Assembly (NCBI RefSeq): GCF_034044635.1
Contig: NZ_JAXCLX010000003.1
Coordinates: 541,789-605,788, forward strand
Length of the DNA stretch: 64,000 nt
Reading direction: 5' to 3'
From: Dongia rigui
Lineage (GTDB): Bacteria; Pseudomonadota; Alphaproteobacteria; Dongiales; Dongiaceae
Under the pieces are notes generated by a model that saw only the letters and a list, made by a program, of their open reading frames with translations, made no database searches and was not told the DNA's origin. A program made the position numbers and the translations under genes. Below are positions 51,568 through 59,977 of this stretch, in pieces. Each line of letters opens with the position of its first letter. The first letter of the stretch is position 1.

Positions 51568-54486
51568 TCACATCTCCTGCCGCTTGTTCTCGGGGTCGTA
51601 GAACGGATATTTCGTCACGACACCGGTGATGCGCCGACCACCCTCGACCTTGATGGTGAATTCGGTGCCGGGTGCCCCGTCATCGCCATGCACATAAGCA
51701 AGGCCCACCACCTTGCCGACGCTGGGCGATTTCACCGCCGAGGTGACGCGACCCACGATCTCCTCACCCTTGAGCACCAGATGGCACTCCTCGGGACAGG
51801 GATCGGAATCGTTCTTCAATGTAAAGCCGACGAGTTTGCGCGCCAGTTTCATCTTGCCCATGATCTCGGTCGACTTGCCACCGACGAAGAACGGCTTGGT
51901 CTTGGCCAACGCCCAGGGCATGTCGGCTTCCCAGACATTGGTAAGACCGTCGGTATCCTGGCTGACGATGATGTGGCCCTTCTCCAAGCGCAGCACGCGC
52001 TGCGCCTCGACGCCGAACGGGCGGATGCCTTCGGGCTTCCCCGCTTCCATCAGCGCGTCCCACAAGGCTTCGCCATAGCCCGCGGGGACGTGGATTTCGT
52101 AACCCAACTCGCCGACGAAGCCGACGCGCATCAGGCGCGCGGGGATGCCGGCGACCGTGCCCATCTTGACGCCCATATAGGGAAAGCCTTCCGGCGACAG
52201 GTCGATATCCGTGCAGACCTTCTGCAGCACGGCGCGGGATTTGGGCCCGGCGATGTTGACGCCGCAAAGCGCTGCCGTGACATTGGCGACATCGACATCG
52301 AGCCGCCATTGCGCGTTCCAGAACAGCATCTGGCGATAAACGCTATCGACACCACTGGTCGTCGCCGTCACGTAGAAATGCTCGTCATGGAACCGGCAGG
52401 CAACACCGTCATCGGTAATGACGCCGGCATTGTCGGTCATCAGCACATAGCGCGAGCGGCCAATCGGCTGCTTGGTGTAGCTGAACGTATACATGCGGTT
52501 GAGGAATTCGGCGGCATCGGGCCCCCGCACATCGAGACCGCCCAGGGTCGAGACATCGATGAGGCCGACATTCTGGCGCACCGCCTTCACTTCCGTCTCA
52601 ATCGCCTGCGCGCGGTCGGCTTTGCCGCCGTAATAGGCAGGGCGCCACCAGACACCGGCCGGCATCATCTGCGCGCCCAGTTCCAGATGGCGGTGATGCA
52701 TCGCCGTGCGCCGTTCCGGGTCGAAGACGCGGCCGGCCAAGTGACCGAACTTCTCCGGCGTATAAGGCGGGCGCTGCGTCGTCACACTCATGCCGGCAAT
52801 GTCGACGCCGGTCTCGCGCGAGACGATACGCACCGAGGTCACGGCCGAATGGCGGCCCTGGCTCGGCCCCATGCCGACGGTGGAATAGCGCTTCAGCAAT
52901 TCGACATTGTCATAGCCGTCAGCAATGCCGTTGATGAGATCGTGATATTTAAGGTCCTCGTCGAAATCGACGAAGTCGAAGCCGCGATCATGCGGAAAGA
53001 TCGGCCAGGGATGGGTGCGGCCGACATTGCCCCTCTCGGCGATGGGTGCCGGCACCGCAGCGACGGTGAGGCCCGCATCGCGGGCGGCCGCGAGACCCGC
53101 CCGCTTGCCATCGGCGATGACGGACCCCAAGTCATAGACATTGTTGACCGAACCCGCCGCATGGACCTTTGCCGGCAAGTCGACCGGCTGGAACATGTCG
53201 GATTGGCGGCAATAGCCGAATTTTGCGCCGGCATGATGCAGCAGTTGCCCGGCCGGGCTGAAACCCACCGACATCAGGATGAGATCGCAGGCAACCGACT
53301 TGCCGCCCGTTCCCAGCCTGCCCTCACCCGTGACCGGTGCCAGGGCAGCCCCTGAGATATGCGTCTTGCTGGCATAGAGCGCTTCGCTGATCGCATGGCC
53401 CGCCAAAATCTCGACACCGCGCGCCCGGACGGCGGCCACCAGAGGCGTCGCCGGGACGCTCTGCCGCAAATCGGCAATGGCTGCGACCGTGACACCCGCA
53501 TCGATGAGGTCGAGTGCTGCGCCATAGGCATCGTCATTGGCGGCAAGAATGACGGCGGTGCGGCCTGGGCGCACGCCATAGAGCTTGATGAGGCGTTGCG
53601 CGGCCGAGGCCATCATGACGCCCGGCAGATCGTTGTTGCGGAAGACCGCCGGCTGCTCGATCGAGCCGGTCGCGACCACGATCGATTTGGCACGCAGCTT
53701 ATAAAAGCGGTTGCCCCTGATCAGCGGAATCCAATTGTCCGAGAAAAGGCCGGAGCAGATCGTGCCGGTCATGACGGTGACGCCCTTGGCACCGCCCAGC
53801 ACGCGCTCGAAATCGCCAAGCTGGCGCGTGGCCGAGATGCCTTCCGCGTCGAAGCGCGCGTAACCGAGCGAACCGCCCAGCGCCGCATTCTCCTCGATGA
53901 GGATCACATCGGCACCGGATTCGGCCGCGGCCTGGGCTGCCGCAAGTCCCGCCGGTCCGCCGCCGATCACGGCAACATCGGCAAAGAGGTATTGCTTGTC
54001 GTAATAGCTCTCGTGGAAATCGGCCTTGGGATCGATGGCGCCAAGACCCGTCATGGCGCGGACGACCGGCTCCCAGAACGACCAGGACTGCTTCTTCTCA
54101 TGGAAGGTCTTGTAATAGAAGCCCACCGGCAGGAAGCGGTGAACAAGTTCCACCACCCGCGCCATGTCGTTGTCGAAGGAACCGAAATAGTTCTGCGCCT
54201 TGACCTTCAATCCGTTCTTGGCCGGGTATTTGTCAGCCAGGCAATTGGGTTCGTCTGAGAGCTGCACCAGCGTGTTGGCATCCTGCCCCGCCATGGTCAG
54301 CACACCGCGCGGGCGATGATATTTGAACGAGCGCGAGATCATCCACTGGTCGTTGGCACAGAGTGCCGAGGCGATCGTGTCGCCCTTGAATCCTTCGATA
54401 GTGCGGCCTTCGAAATCGAAAGTCACGGTCTCGCTGCGGTCGAGGAGGCGGCCGAAAGGTGCCGGCAGGCGGTTGACATTGCTCAT
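51568..54486 (-). CDS. mgdC: N-methylglutamate dehydrogenase subunit C (SoxA-like, folate/FAD)
   Basis: A 972-residue multidomain flavoprotein corresponding to the alpha subunit of heterotetrameric sarcosine oxidase. The order is: an N-terminal ferredoxin-like region (DFEGRTIEGFKGDTIASALCAN) to about residue 100; an NAD/FAD-binding domain with VAVIGGGPAGLAAAQAAAESG near 175 and a second dinucleotide motif near 315; a bridging region; and a GcvT-type tetrahydrofolate-binding domain from about 590 to the end. The folate domain would accept the methyl carbon as methylene-tetrahydrofolate. The ATG overlaps the mgdB stop by one base. The start uses GGAG eight bases upstream. Confidence 0.88.
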   Translation of the reverse strand: MSNVNRLPAPFGRLLDRSETVTFDFEGRTIEGFKGDTIASALCANDQWMISRSFKYHRPRGVLTMAGQDANTLVQLSDEPNCLADKYPAKNGLKVKAQNYFGSFDNDMARVVELVHRFLPVGFYYKTFHEKKQSWSFWEPVVRAMTGLGAIDPKADFHESYYDKQYLFADVAVIGGGPAGLAAAQAAAESGADVILIEENAALGGSLGYARFDAEGISATRQLGDFERVLGGAKGVTVMTGTICSGLFSDNWIPLIRGNRFYKLRAKSIVVATGSIEQPAVFRNNDLPGVMMASAAQRLIKLYGVRPGRTAVILAANDDAYGAALDLIDAGVTVAAIADLRQSVPATPLVAAVRARGVEILAGHAISEALYASKTHISGAALAPVTGEGRLGTGGKSVACDLILMSVGFSPAGQLLHHAGAKFGYCRQSDMFQPVDLPAKVHAAGSVNNVYDLGSVIADGKRAGLAAARDAGLTVAAVPAPIAERGNVGRTHPWPIFPHDRGFDFVDFDEDLKYHDLINGIADGYDNVELLKRYSTVGMGPSQGRHSAVTSVRIVSRETGVDIAGMSVTTQRPPYTPEKFGHLAGRVFDPERRTAMHHRHLELGAQMMPAGVWWRPAYYGGKADRAQAIETEVKAVRQNVGLIDVSTLGGLDVRGPDAAEFLNRMYTFSYTKQPIGRSRYVLMTDNAGVITDDGVACRFHDEHFYVTATTSGVDSVYRQMLFWNAQWRLDVDVANVTAALCGVNIAGPKSRAVLQKVCTDIDLSPEGFPYMGVKMGTVAGIPARLMRVGFVGELGYEIHVPAGYGEALWDALMEAGKPEGIRPFGVEAQRVLRLEKGHIIVSQDTDGLTNVWEADMPWALAKTKPFFVGGKSTEIMGKMKLARKLVGFTLKNDSDPCPEECHLVLKGEEIVGRVTSAVKSPSVGKVVGLAYVHGDDGAPGTEFTIKVEGGRRITGVVTKYPFYDPENKRQEM

Positions 54487-54791
54487 CACTTCTTCTCCCC
54501 GGCGCCGGCCTTCGCCGCAAACTCGACACGCGTGTTGAACACCTCGGTTGCCGGATAGGTCTTGATGATCTCATCCGTGATGTTGTTGCGCTCGGCGATG
54601 AACCAGTAGGAGGTGGGCACATGGCACCACCATTCGCGCACGACGCCCGCCTCGTTGGCTTCCAGGAACAGCCAGGCGGCCCATTCCTTGTCGCCGACAC
54701 CGGCCGGATCCGGCATCGGCTTCACCTCGCCACCCCAGGCGAATTCGCTGATATTGCGGGGCCCGTTCAAGGGGCAGTTCATGACTTTCAT
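54486..54791 (-). CDS. mgdB: N-methylglutamate dehydrogenase subunit B (SoxD-like) with reduced zinc site
   Basis: A 101-residue protein equivalent to the delta subunit of heterotetrameric sarcosine oxidase. The family signature is NCPLNGPRNISEFAWGGE at residues 5-22. In the characterised sarcosine oxidase subunit, as I recall it, zinc is held by Cys6, Cys9, His59 and Cys63. Here the corresponding residues read Cys6, Asn9, His57 and Ser61, so two cysteine ligands are missing. The protein probably keeps its structural role without zinc. The start (MKVMNCP) follows AGGGAG; a longer frame upstream has no family character. Confidence 0.85.
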   Translation of the reverse strand: MKVMNCPLNGPRNISEFAWGGEVKPMPDPAGVGDKEWAAWLFLEANEAGVVREWWCHVPTSYWFIAERNNITDEIIKTYPATEVFNTRVEFAAKAGAGEKK

Positions 54792-54807
54792 GGCTATGCT
54801 CCCTCTC

Positions 54808-56064
54808 TCAATGGCCGACCGAGGCCGCACCTTTTTCGCCGACCTGCTGATAGTCGACGAAACGGTCCAGATAGAACGGCTTGATGAGATCGTGCGGACT
54901 GTCATGGGCGATGGTGTGCGCCATGGTCATGCCGCAGACCGGCGTTGCCTTGAAGCCCCAGGTGCCCCAGCCGCTGTCGATGTAATAATTCTTCACCGGG
55001 GTAAGGCCCATGACGGGGCTGAAATCCGGCGTCATGTCGGTCATGCCGGCCCATTGCCGCATCACCTTCACCTCGCCCAGCATGGGCAGAAGCTCCAGCA
55101 TGTGGCCGAGCAGGCCTTCCTTGAAGTCGAGTGTCGAGCGCGTGCCATAGAGGCCGTAGGGGTCGGTCGAGCCGCCCATCACCAATTCGCCGCGCGAGCT
55201 CTGGCTCACGTAAACATGGAGCGAGCCGGAGACGATGATCTGGTCGAGGAACGGCTTCAACGGCACGCTGACGCAAGCCTGCAGCGGGATCGTTTTGATC
55301 GGCAGGCGGAAGCCCGCCATCTTGGCGACGACCGAGGTATTGCCGGCCACCGCCTGCATCACCCGGTTGGCATAGACCGTGCCGCGCGGCGTCTGCACGC
55401 CCTTGATTGTCCCATTTTCGACAATGAGGCCGGTGACCGGCGTCTGCTGATGGATCTCGACGCCGTGTTTGGCGGCACCGCGGGCATAGGCCCAGGCGAC
55501 CGCGTCATGCCGGGCGATCGACCCCGGTGGGTGATAGAGCGCCCCCATGATCGGATAGCGCACATGGTCCGACATGTTGAGATGCGGGCAGAGCTTGGCA
55601 ATATCGTCCGGATAGATCAGTTCCGAATCGACCCCCAGCTGCTTGTTCACCTCGGCGCGCCAGCGGCTGGTGCGCACGGCAGCGTCGGTGTGGGCGAGCG
55701 TGAAATGGCCGCGCTCGGAATAGAGGATGTTGAAGTCGAGTTCCTGCGAAAAATCGCGGTAAAGCTTCAGCGATTGCTCGTAAAAGCGCACGCCTTCCGG
55801 CGTCAGATAGTTGGAGCGGATGATCGCCGTGTTGCGGGCCGTGTTGCCGCCGGCCAGATAGCCGCGCTCCAGAATGCAGACATTGGTGATGCCGTGGGTC
55901 TTGGCAAGATAATAGGCGCAGGCCAAGGCATGACCGCCGCCGCCAATGATCACCACGTCGTAGGATTTCTTGAGATCCTGCTGCTTCGGGATGAAGCGCT
56001 CGGCCGGATATTTCTTGCGGAAGCCGTAACGCAGGATCTTCAGTGGGACAAAGGCCGGGATCAT
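54808..56064 (-). CDS. mgdA: N-methylglutamate dehydrogenase subunit A (SoxB-like flavoprotein)
   Basis: A 418-residue DAO-family flavoprotein corresponding to sarcosine oxidase beta subunit. The dinucleotide motif VVIIGGGGHALACAYYLA is near residue 38, GGNTARNTAIIRSNY near 72, and RHDAVAWAYARG near 177. The last contains the His to which FMN is covalently attached in characterised homologues. The substrate would be N-methylglutamate, oxidised to glutamate with transfer of the methyl carbon to folate or its release as formaldehyde. It is the first gene of mgdABCD plus the coupled regulator. The ATG at 56064 was chosen over a TTG two codons earlier. Confidence 0.88.
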   Translation of the reverse strand: MIPAFVPLKILRYGFRKKYPAERFIPKQQDLKKSYDVVIIGGGGHALACAYYLAKTHGITNVCILERGYLAGGNTARNTAIIRSNYLTPEGVRFYEQSLKLYRDFSQELDFNILYSERGHFTLAHTDAAVRTSRWRAEVNKQLGVDSELIYPDDIAKLCPHLNMSDHVRYPIMGALYHPPGSIARHDAVAWAYARGAAKHGVEIHQQTPVTGLIVENGTIKGVQTPRGTVYANRVMQAVAGNTSVVAKMAGFRLPIKTIPLQACVSVPLKPFLDQIIVSGSLHVYVSQSSRGELVMGGSTDPYGLYGTRSTLDFKEGLLGHMLELLPMLGEVKVMRQWAGMTDMTPDFSPVMGLTPVKNYYIDSGWGTWGFKATPVCGMTMAHTIAHDSPHDLIKPFYLDRFVDYQQVGEKGAASVGH

Positions 56065-56177
56065 GGGCAACGCCTCGCAAGCTGTATAATGGCCGCAAGG
56101 CTATCTCAGCCGATTTTCCTTCATTGTCAATTATCGACATACGATGACGTAAAATCGGCTAGCCGGCTTTGGGCCAA

Positions 56178-57110
56178 TTACGGCAGCGGCGTCGCTTCGC
56201 TCTCGCGCGCTCGGTCGAGCAGCCATTTGCGGAGCAAGGTCGTCGCCGTCCGTGGCCTCGCGCCGATCGGCTCGACCAGATGGAAGGCGAACTCCGTCAT
56301 CAGCACTTCCTCGACCGGACGTACCAGGCGCTGGTCGTGGAGGAATTCGTCGACGAAATAGCGCCAGCCCAGGCCAACGCCTTCACCTGCGATCGCCGCC
56401 TGGATGAGGAGCGGGTAGGAGTTGAAGCGGATGCGGGCCGCCGGCAATTTGGGGCGCTGCGGCAGGCTTTGCGCCCAATCCTCCCAGGACAGCCAGCGGG
56501 GGTCGGCCGATTCATATTCCAGCAATGGCAAGGCGCAGAATTCCTCGACGCTGAGCGGCAATTTCTTGCCTTTCAGCAGCGTCGGGCTCACCACCGGAAA
56601 CATTTCGCCCCCAAACATGCGCGTGGCATTCAAGGCCGGCCAATGCCCGTCACCATAGCGGATCGCCATGTCGATGCGCTCTTCCGCAAGGTCACCGAGG
56701 GCATCGGAGGAAATGAGGCGCAGGTCGATGCTGGGATTGACGGACCGAAAGCCGGGCAAACGCGGCATCAGCCAGAAGGTGGAAAAGCCCAGGCTGGCGC
56801 CGATCGTGACGCTGCGCCGGCCCTGCTGCTGGCGCAGCGTCATGGCCGTGTCGGAGATCGACGTGAGGCCCGCCGTCACGGCGCGATAGAGAATGTCGCC
56901 TTCCGGCGTCAGGCGCATGCCGCGGCGCGAGCGGGAAAAGAGCAGCACGCCGAGATCGCCTTCCAGCTGCTGAATCTGCCGGCTGATGGCGGCCTGGGTC
57001 AGGCCAAGTTCGCGTCCCGCCGCCGTGAAGCTCTCCAGGCGGCCGGCGGCTTCGAAGGCAACCAATGAGTTGAGGGGCGGGAGCGAGCGGCGCAGCGACG
57101 GTCGGGCCAT
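56178..57110 (-). CDS. LysR-family regulator (GcvA-like)
   Basis: A 310-residue LysR regulator. The winged helix-turn-helix is at about residues 10-65 (LNSLVAFEAAGRLESFTAAGRELGLTQAAISRQIQQLE). The effector domain starts near 95 (VTIGASLGFSTFWLMPRLPGF) and fits the GcvA/choline-responsive subgroup. It is upstream of mgdA on the same strand with 113 bases between and divergent from the Rieske oxygenase across 199 bases. It could control either or both. The ATG is preferred over a TTG six codons before it. Confidence 0.9.
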   Translation of the reverse strand: MARPSLRRSLPPLNSLVAFEAAGRLESFTAAGRELGLTQAAISRQIQQLEGDLGVLLFSRSRRGMRLTPEGDILYRAVTAGLTSISDTAMTLRQQQGRRSVTIGASLGFSTFWLMPRLPGFRSVNPSIDLRLISSDALGDLAEERIDMAIRYGDGHWPALNATRMFGGEMFPVVSPTLLKGKKLPLSVEEFCALPLLEYESADPRWLSWEDWAQSLPQRPKLPAARIRFNSYPLLIQAAIAGEGVGLGWRYFVDEFLHDQRLVRPVEEVLMTEFAFHLVEPIGARPRTATTLLRKWLLDRARESEATPLP

Positions 57111-57309
57111 TTCCAGTTCCGTGAGCAAATGTTCGATTTCTCTATACCGCAGGGTTGCTGCGGCATAAAGCCCGCGTATGCGCGATCCGGCATCATGATC
57201 CTATCGCATGCCGCAATCACGCATCCCTGGATTTACAAGCCCCGCCATCCCCGTCATGAAAGCACCAATGCCCCCGTCCGGCATCCGCCTTTCATCGGAG
57301 TAACAGCCC

Positions 57310-58500
57310 GTGCAACCAGCACTCGCCAGCAATCATCCCCAGGGGCGCTTGCCTTTCGACCCAGCCGCTATCGCCCGTGTGCTGCAGCCGATCGAGATCG
57401 CCCGCGGCCTGCCCAACGAGGCCTATGTCAGCGCTGAATTTCGCGTGTTCGAACGCGACCGCGTCATCGCCAAGACCTGGTTCTGCATCGGCTTCGGCCG
57501 CGACGTACCCCATGCCGGCGACGCCTTCCCCAGCGACGTGCTGGGCCTGCCCGTCATCATGGTGCGGCGCGAGGATGGATCGATCGGCGTCTTCCACAAC
57601 GTCTGTTCGCATCGCGGCGCACAGCTGCTGACCGAGCCCTGCAATGTCGCCAAGCGCTTGCGCTGCCCCTATCATGCCTGGCTATACGATCTCGATGGCA
57701 AGCTGATCGCCACACCCCATATCGGCGGGCCAAAGACCAATGCCGTGGATGGCTTCGACAAAAGTCAGCATGGCCTGAAGCCTGTGCGGCATGCGGTCTT
57801 CTGGGACATGGTCTTCGTCAACATCAGCGGCGATGCGGAACCGTTCGAAGATTTCGTGAAGCCGCTCACCGACCGCTGGGGCGATTTCGACATGCGCCAG
57901 ATCCGTCATCCAGGTGCGGTGGGCAGCCTGAAGCTCGACGTCAATTGCAACTGGAAGCTCGCGGTCGAGAATTACTGCGAGGCCTATCACCTGCCCTCGA
58001 TCCATCCGGGCCTCAACTCCTATTCCAGGCTCGAGGACCATTACAACATCGAGGAGCCGGATCATTTTTCCGGCCAGGGCAGCCACGCCTACACCCCGCT
58101 ATTGGTCAAGGACGGCCCGGGCCTGCCGCAATTCCCGAACCTGCCGGCACGCTGGGACAAGGCCGCCGAATATACCTCGCTTTTCCCCAACGTGCTGCTC
58201 GGCATCCACCGCGACCATTATTACGCCATCCGCCTCGAGCCAATCGCGCTGGGACAGACCCGCGAGCATCTGGAAATCTATTACGTCGGCGACGATTCCG
58301 CCGACCCGGTCTATGACGCCACCAAGGCCGCCAATCTCAAGGCCTGGCAGACGGTCTTTGCCGAAGATGTCGACGTGGTCGAGCGTATGCAGCGCGGGCG
58401 CCAGTCACCGGCTTATGATGGCGGTGTATTCTCGCCCGCCATGGATGGGCCGACGCATTGTTTCCACCGCTGGCTCGCCAAGAGGCTCCTGGCGGCGTAA
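57310..58500 (+). CDS. Rieske non-haem iron oxygenase, large subunit
   Basis: A 396-residue oxygenase alpha subunit. The Rieske cluster ligands are in CSHRGAQ (Cys-x-His) near residue 98 and CPYHAWLYD (Cys-x-x-His) near 118. The mononuclear iron His residues are in NYCEAYHLPSIHPG near 225, with a later acidic ligand near DVDVVER. Sequence and length fit the group that includes choline/glycine-betaine/carnitine and similar N-demethylating oxygenases, as well as aromatic ring hydroxylases. No reductase is encoded next to it. It begins with GTG nine bases after GGAG. Placement beside mgdA-D suggests oxidative N-demethylation of a methylated amine, which is inference. Confidence 0.85.
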   Translation: MQPALASNHPQGRLPFDPAAIARVLQPIEIARGLPNEAYVSAEFRVFERDRVIAKTWFCIGFGRDVPHAGDAFPSDVLGLPVIMVRREDGSIGVFHNVCSHRGAQLLTEPCNVAKRLRCPYHAWLYDLDGKLIATPHIGGPKTNAVDGFDKSQHGLKPVRHAVFWDMVFVNISGDAEPFEDFVKPLTDRWGDFDMRQIRHPGAVGSLKLDVNCNWKLAVENYCEAYHLPSIHPGLNSYSRLEDHYNIEEPDHFSGQGSHAYTPLLVKDGPGLPQFPNLPARWDKAAEYTSLFPNVLLGIHRDHYYAIRLEPIALGQTREHLEIYYVGDDSADPVYDATKAANLKAWQTVFAEDVDVVERMQRGRQSPAYDGGVFSPAMDGPTHCFHRWLAKRLLAA

Positions 58501-58514
58501 TCGACGGGCGGAAC

Positions 58515-59285
58515 TCAGGTAACGACGCTCACCCCAGCAGCCTCCAGTGCTGCTGCGAGGTCGCCGCCGGGCGGCCGGTCGCTGATCATGACGTCGAAAT
58601 CCGTGAGCGGACAGGCCGTCACCAGACTGGTCTGGTCGAACTTGCTGTGATCAAGCAGGACGACGCGCTTCTTGGCGCGCGACAGCATGGTGCATTTCAC
58701 CGCCGCGATGCCGGTATGGCTTTCCTGCAGCCCCGCCGTCGTGATGCCGGTCGAACCCACAAACGCCGTGGTGGCGTTGTAGCGTTCCAGAAAATCCTCG
58801 GCCTCGGCGCCGACCACGCTGCCTTCGCGGGCATCGAGAATGCCCGGGCACAAATGCACCTCGATCGCATTGTTGCGCCCCAGCACCAGCGCCACTTCCA
58901 GGCTGCTGGTGATGACGGAAAGGTCGCGACCGTTGTTCGCCAATGCTTCGGCCAGATGCATCACGGTCGACCCGGTTTCGAGAATGAGCACGTCGCCCGG
59001 ATGGACCAGCTTGAAGGCAAGTTCGGCGATGATGCCCCGCTCGGCACGCAAGGCGTCGTGGCGGACGCGCCAATTGGGTTCATGCAGCACGGGCTTGGCG
59101 ACAGCGCCGCCAAATGTTCGGCTGACGGCACCTTCATTGCCGAGTTCCGAAAGGTCGCGGCGAATCGTTTCCCCGGAAACCCCCAGCGCCTCGGCAAGCT
59201 CGCCCACGCGGACCGCTGCATTCACCTGCAACGCTTCCATAATGCGCTTGTGGCGCGCGACCTTGTTGCGGGCACTTCGCCCCAT
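58515..59285 (-). CDS. DeoR-family transcriptional regulator
   Basis: A 256-residue DeoR-type repressor. The helix-turn-helix is at about residues 18-55 (NAAVRVGELAEALGVSGETIRRDLSELGNEG), followed by the sugar-phosphate isomerase-like effector domain with GDVLILETGSTVMHLAEAL near 105 and VGSTGITTAGLQESHTGIAAVK near 185. Members usually respond to phosphorylated sugars or polyols. No sugar operon is next to it, so its target is unclear. It converges with the Rieske gene. The ATG follows GGAAGG; a longer upstream extension has no family character. Confidence 0.9.
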   Translation of the reverse strand: MGRSARNKVARHKRIMEALQVNAAVRVGELAEALGVSGETIRRDLSELGNEGAVSRTFGGAVAKPVLHEPNWRVRHDALRAERGIIAELAFKLVHPGDVLILETGSTVMHLAEALANNGRDLSVITSSLEVALVLGRNNAIEVHLCPGILDAREGSVVGAEAEDFLERYNATTAFVGSTGITTAGLQESHTGIAAVKCTMLSRAKKRVVLLDHSKFDQTSLVTACPLTDFDVMISDRPPGGDLAAALEAAGVSVVT

Positions 59286-59417
59286 GATCAGACCTTCCCG
59301 AGGGGTGATATTGCGAATCACCACACTATGCCCTAGCGGGCAATTCCTGCAAATCCCCGTTAAATTGTTGAAAATGGCAACATAATTGCCGCTGCAGGGC
59401 ATTAGCGTTCTCAAAAA

Positions 59418-59450
59418 TGTGTGATCTGGCACACAAAACGAAAATATAAT
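59418..59450 (+). promoter_or_regulatory. Operator-like palindrome with -10 element
   Basis: TGTGTG and CACACA (59418-59435) form a six-bp inverted repeat with a six-base spacer. The core TGTGA-N6-ACACA is close to the CRP-type consensus TGTGA-N6-TCACA. A perfect TATAAT follows at 59445-59450, about 60 bases before the small secreted protein start at 59513. The palindrome overlaps the expected -35 region. No good -35 hexamer is present, so an activator or repressor site is plausible. Confidence 0.45.
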
Positions 59451-59512
59451 GTTGGATATTGGCCATCTAAAATACATCTTTCTCCGTGGGGACGTCCTTG
59501 ATGGAGAGCCAA

Positions 59513-59899
59513 ATGAACAGCCTTGCTTCTTCGACCAGCCGCCGCTTTGCCGGCGTCGCAATGATCGTCGCCATCTGGCTGGCGCTGCCCATCGCAGCCT
59601 CGGCCGAAATGAAAGAAGTGCCCGGCGCCAACAACCAGACCATCCACAATGCCTGCGCCAAGAAGGGCTCGTCCTGCATCCTCAGCGACATCGACATGGG
59701 CGGTGGCATCACCGGCTACATGGTCATCGGCCCGGGCGGATCCAGCACCAATGTCTATTGCAGCAGCACCACCTGTGTGCAGACGCCGACGCCAACCGGC
59801 GGTACCGGTGGTGGCGGCGGCAGTCCCGCAAAGACGATGCCGCCGGTGCCCAAAGGCATCTTCAAAATGGTCGACGGCAATGCCACAACATTGAACTGA
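59513..59899 (+). CDS. Small secreted protein with Gly/Pro-rich tail
   Basis: A 128-residue precursor with a signal peptide (RRFAGVAMIVAIWLALPIAASA, cleaved near residue 33). The mature part has four cysteines in its first half (HNACAKKGSSC and VYCSSTTC) suited to two disulphides, then a low-complexity PTPTGGTGGGGGSPAK linker and a short C-terminal tail. The ATG was chosen for its GGAG at six bases; earlier starts at 59486 and 59501 are possible. It shares size and general layout with the secreted protein at 61839. No family recognised. Confidence 0.7.
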   Translation: MNSLASSTSRRFAGVAMIVAIWLALPIAASAEMKEVPGANNQTIHNACAKKGSSCILSDIDMGGGITGYMVIGPGGSSTNVYCSSTTCVQTPTPTGGTGGGGGSPAKTMPPVPKGIFKMVDGNATTLN

Positions 59900-59977
59900 C
59901 GATCATGGTCAAGCGCGGCGGGCCGCTCGCAAATATGCGCTTTGGCTCCGCCGCGTTGGGCCGCTATGCTCCCACCC

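Noticed and set aside
51523-53355. A 610-codon plus-strand frame over mgdC
   Set aside because: It is a shadow of the SoxA-like gene, whose domains are continuous on the minus strand.
50832-56064. soxBDAG sarcosine oxidase instead of N-methylglutamate dehydrogenase
   Set aside because: The gene order is the same for both, but the adjacent mgsABC and gmaS genes and absence of glycine/serine/folate genes favour the N-methylglutamate enzyme. It is kept as an alternative in the entries.
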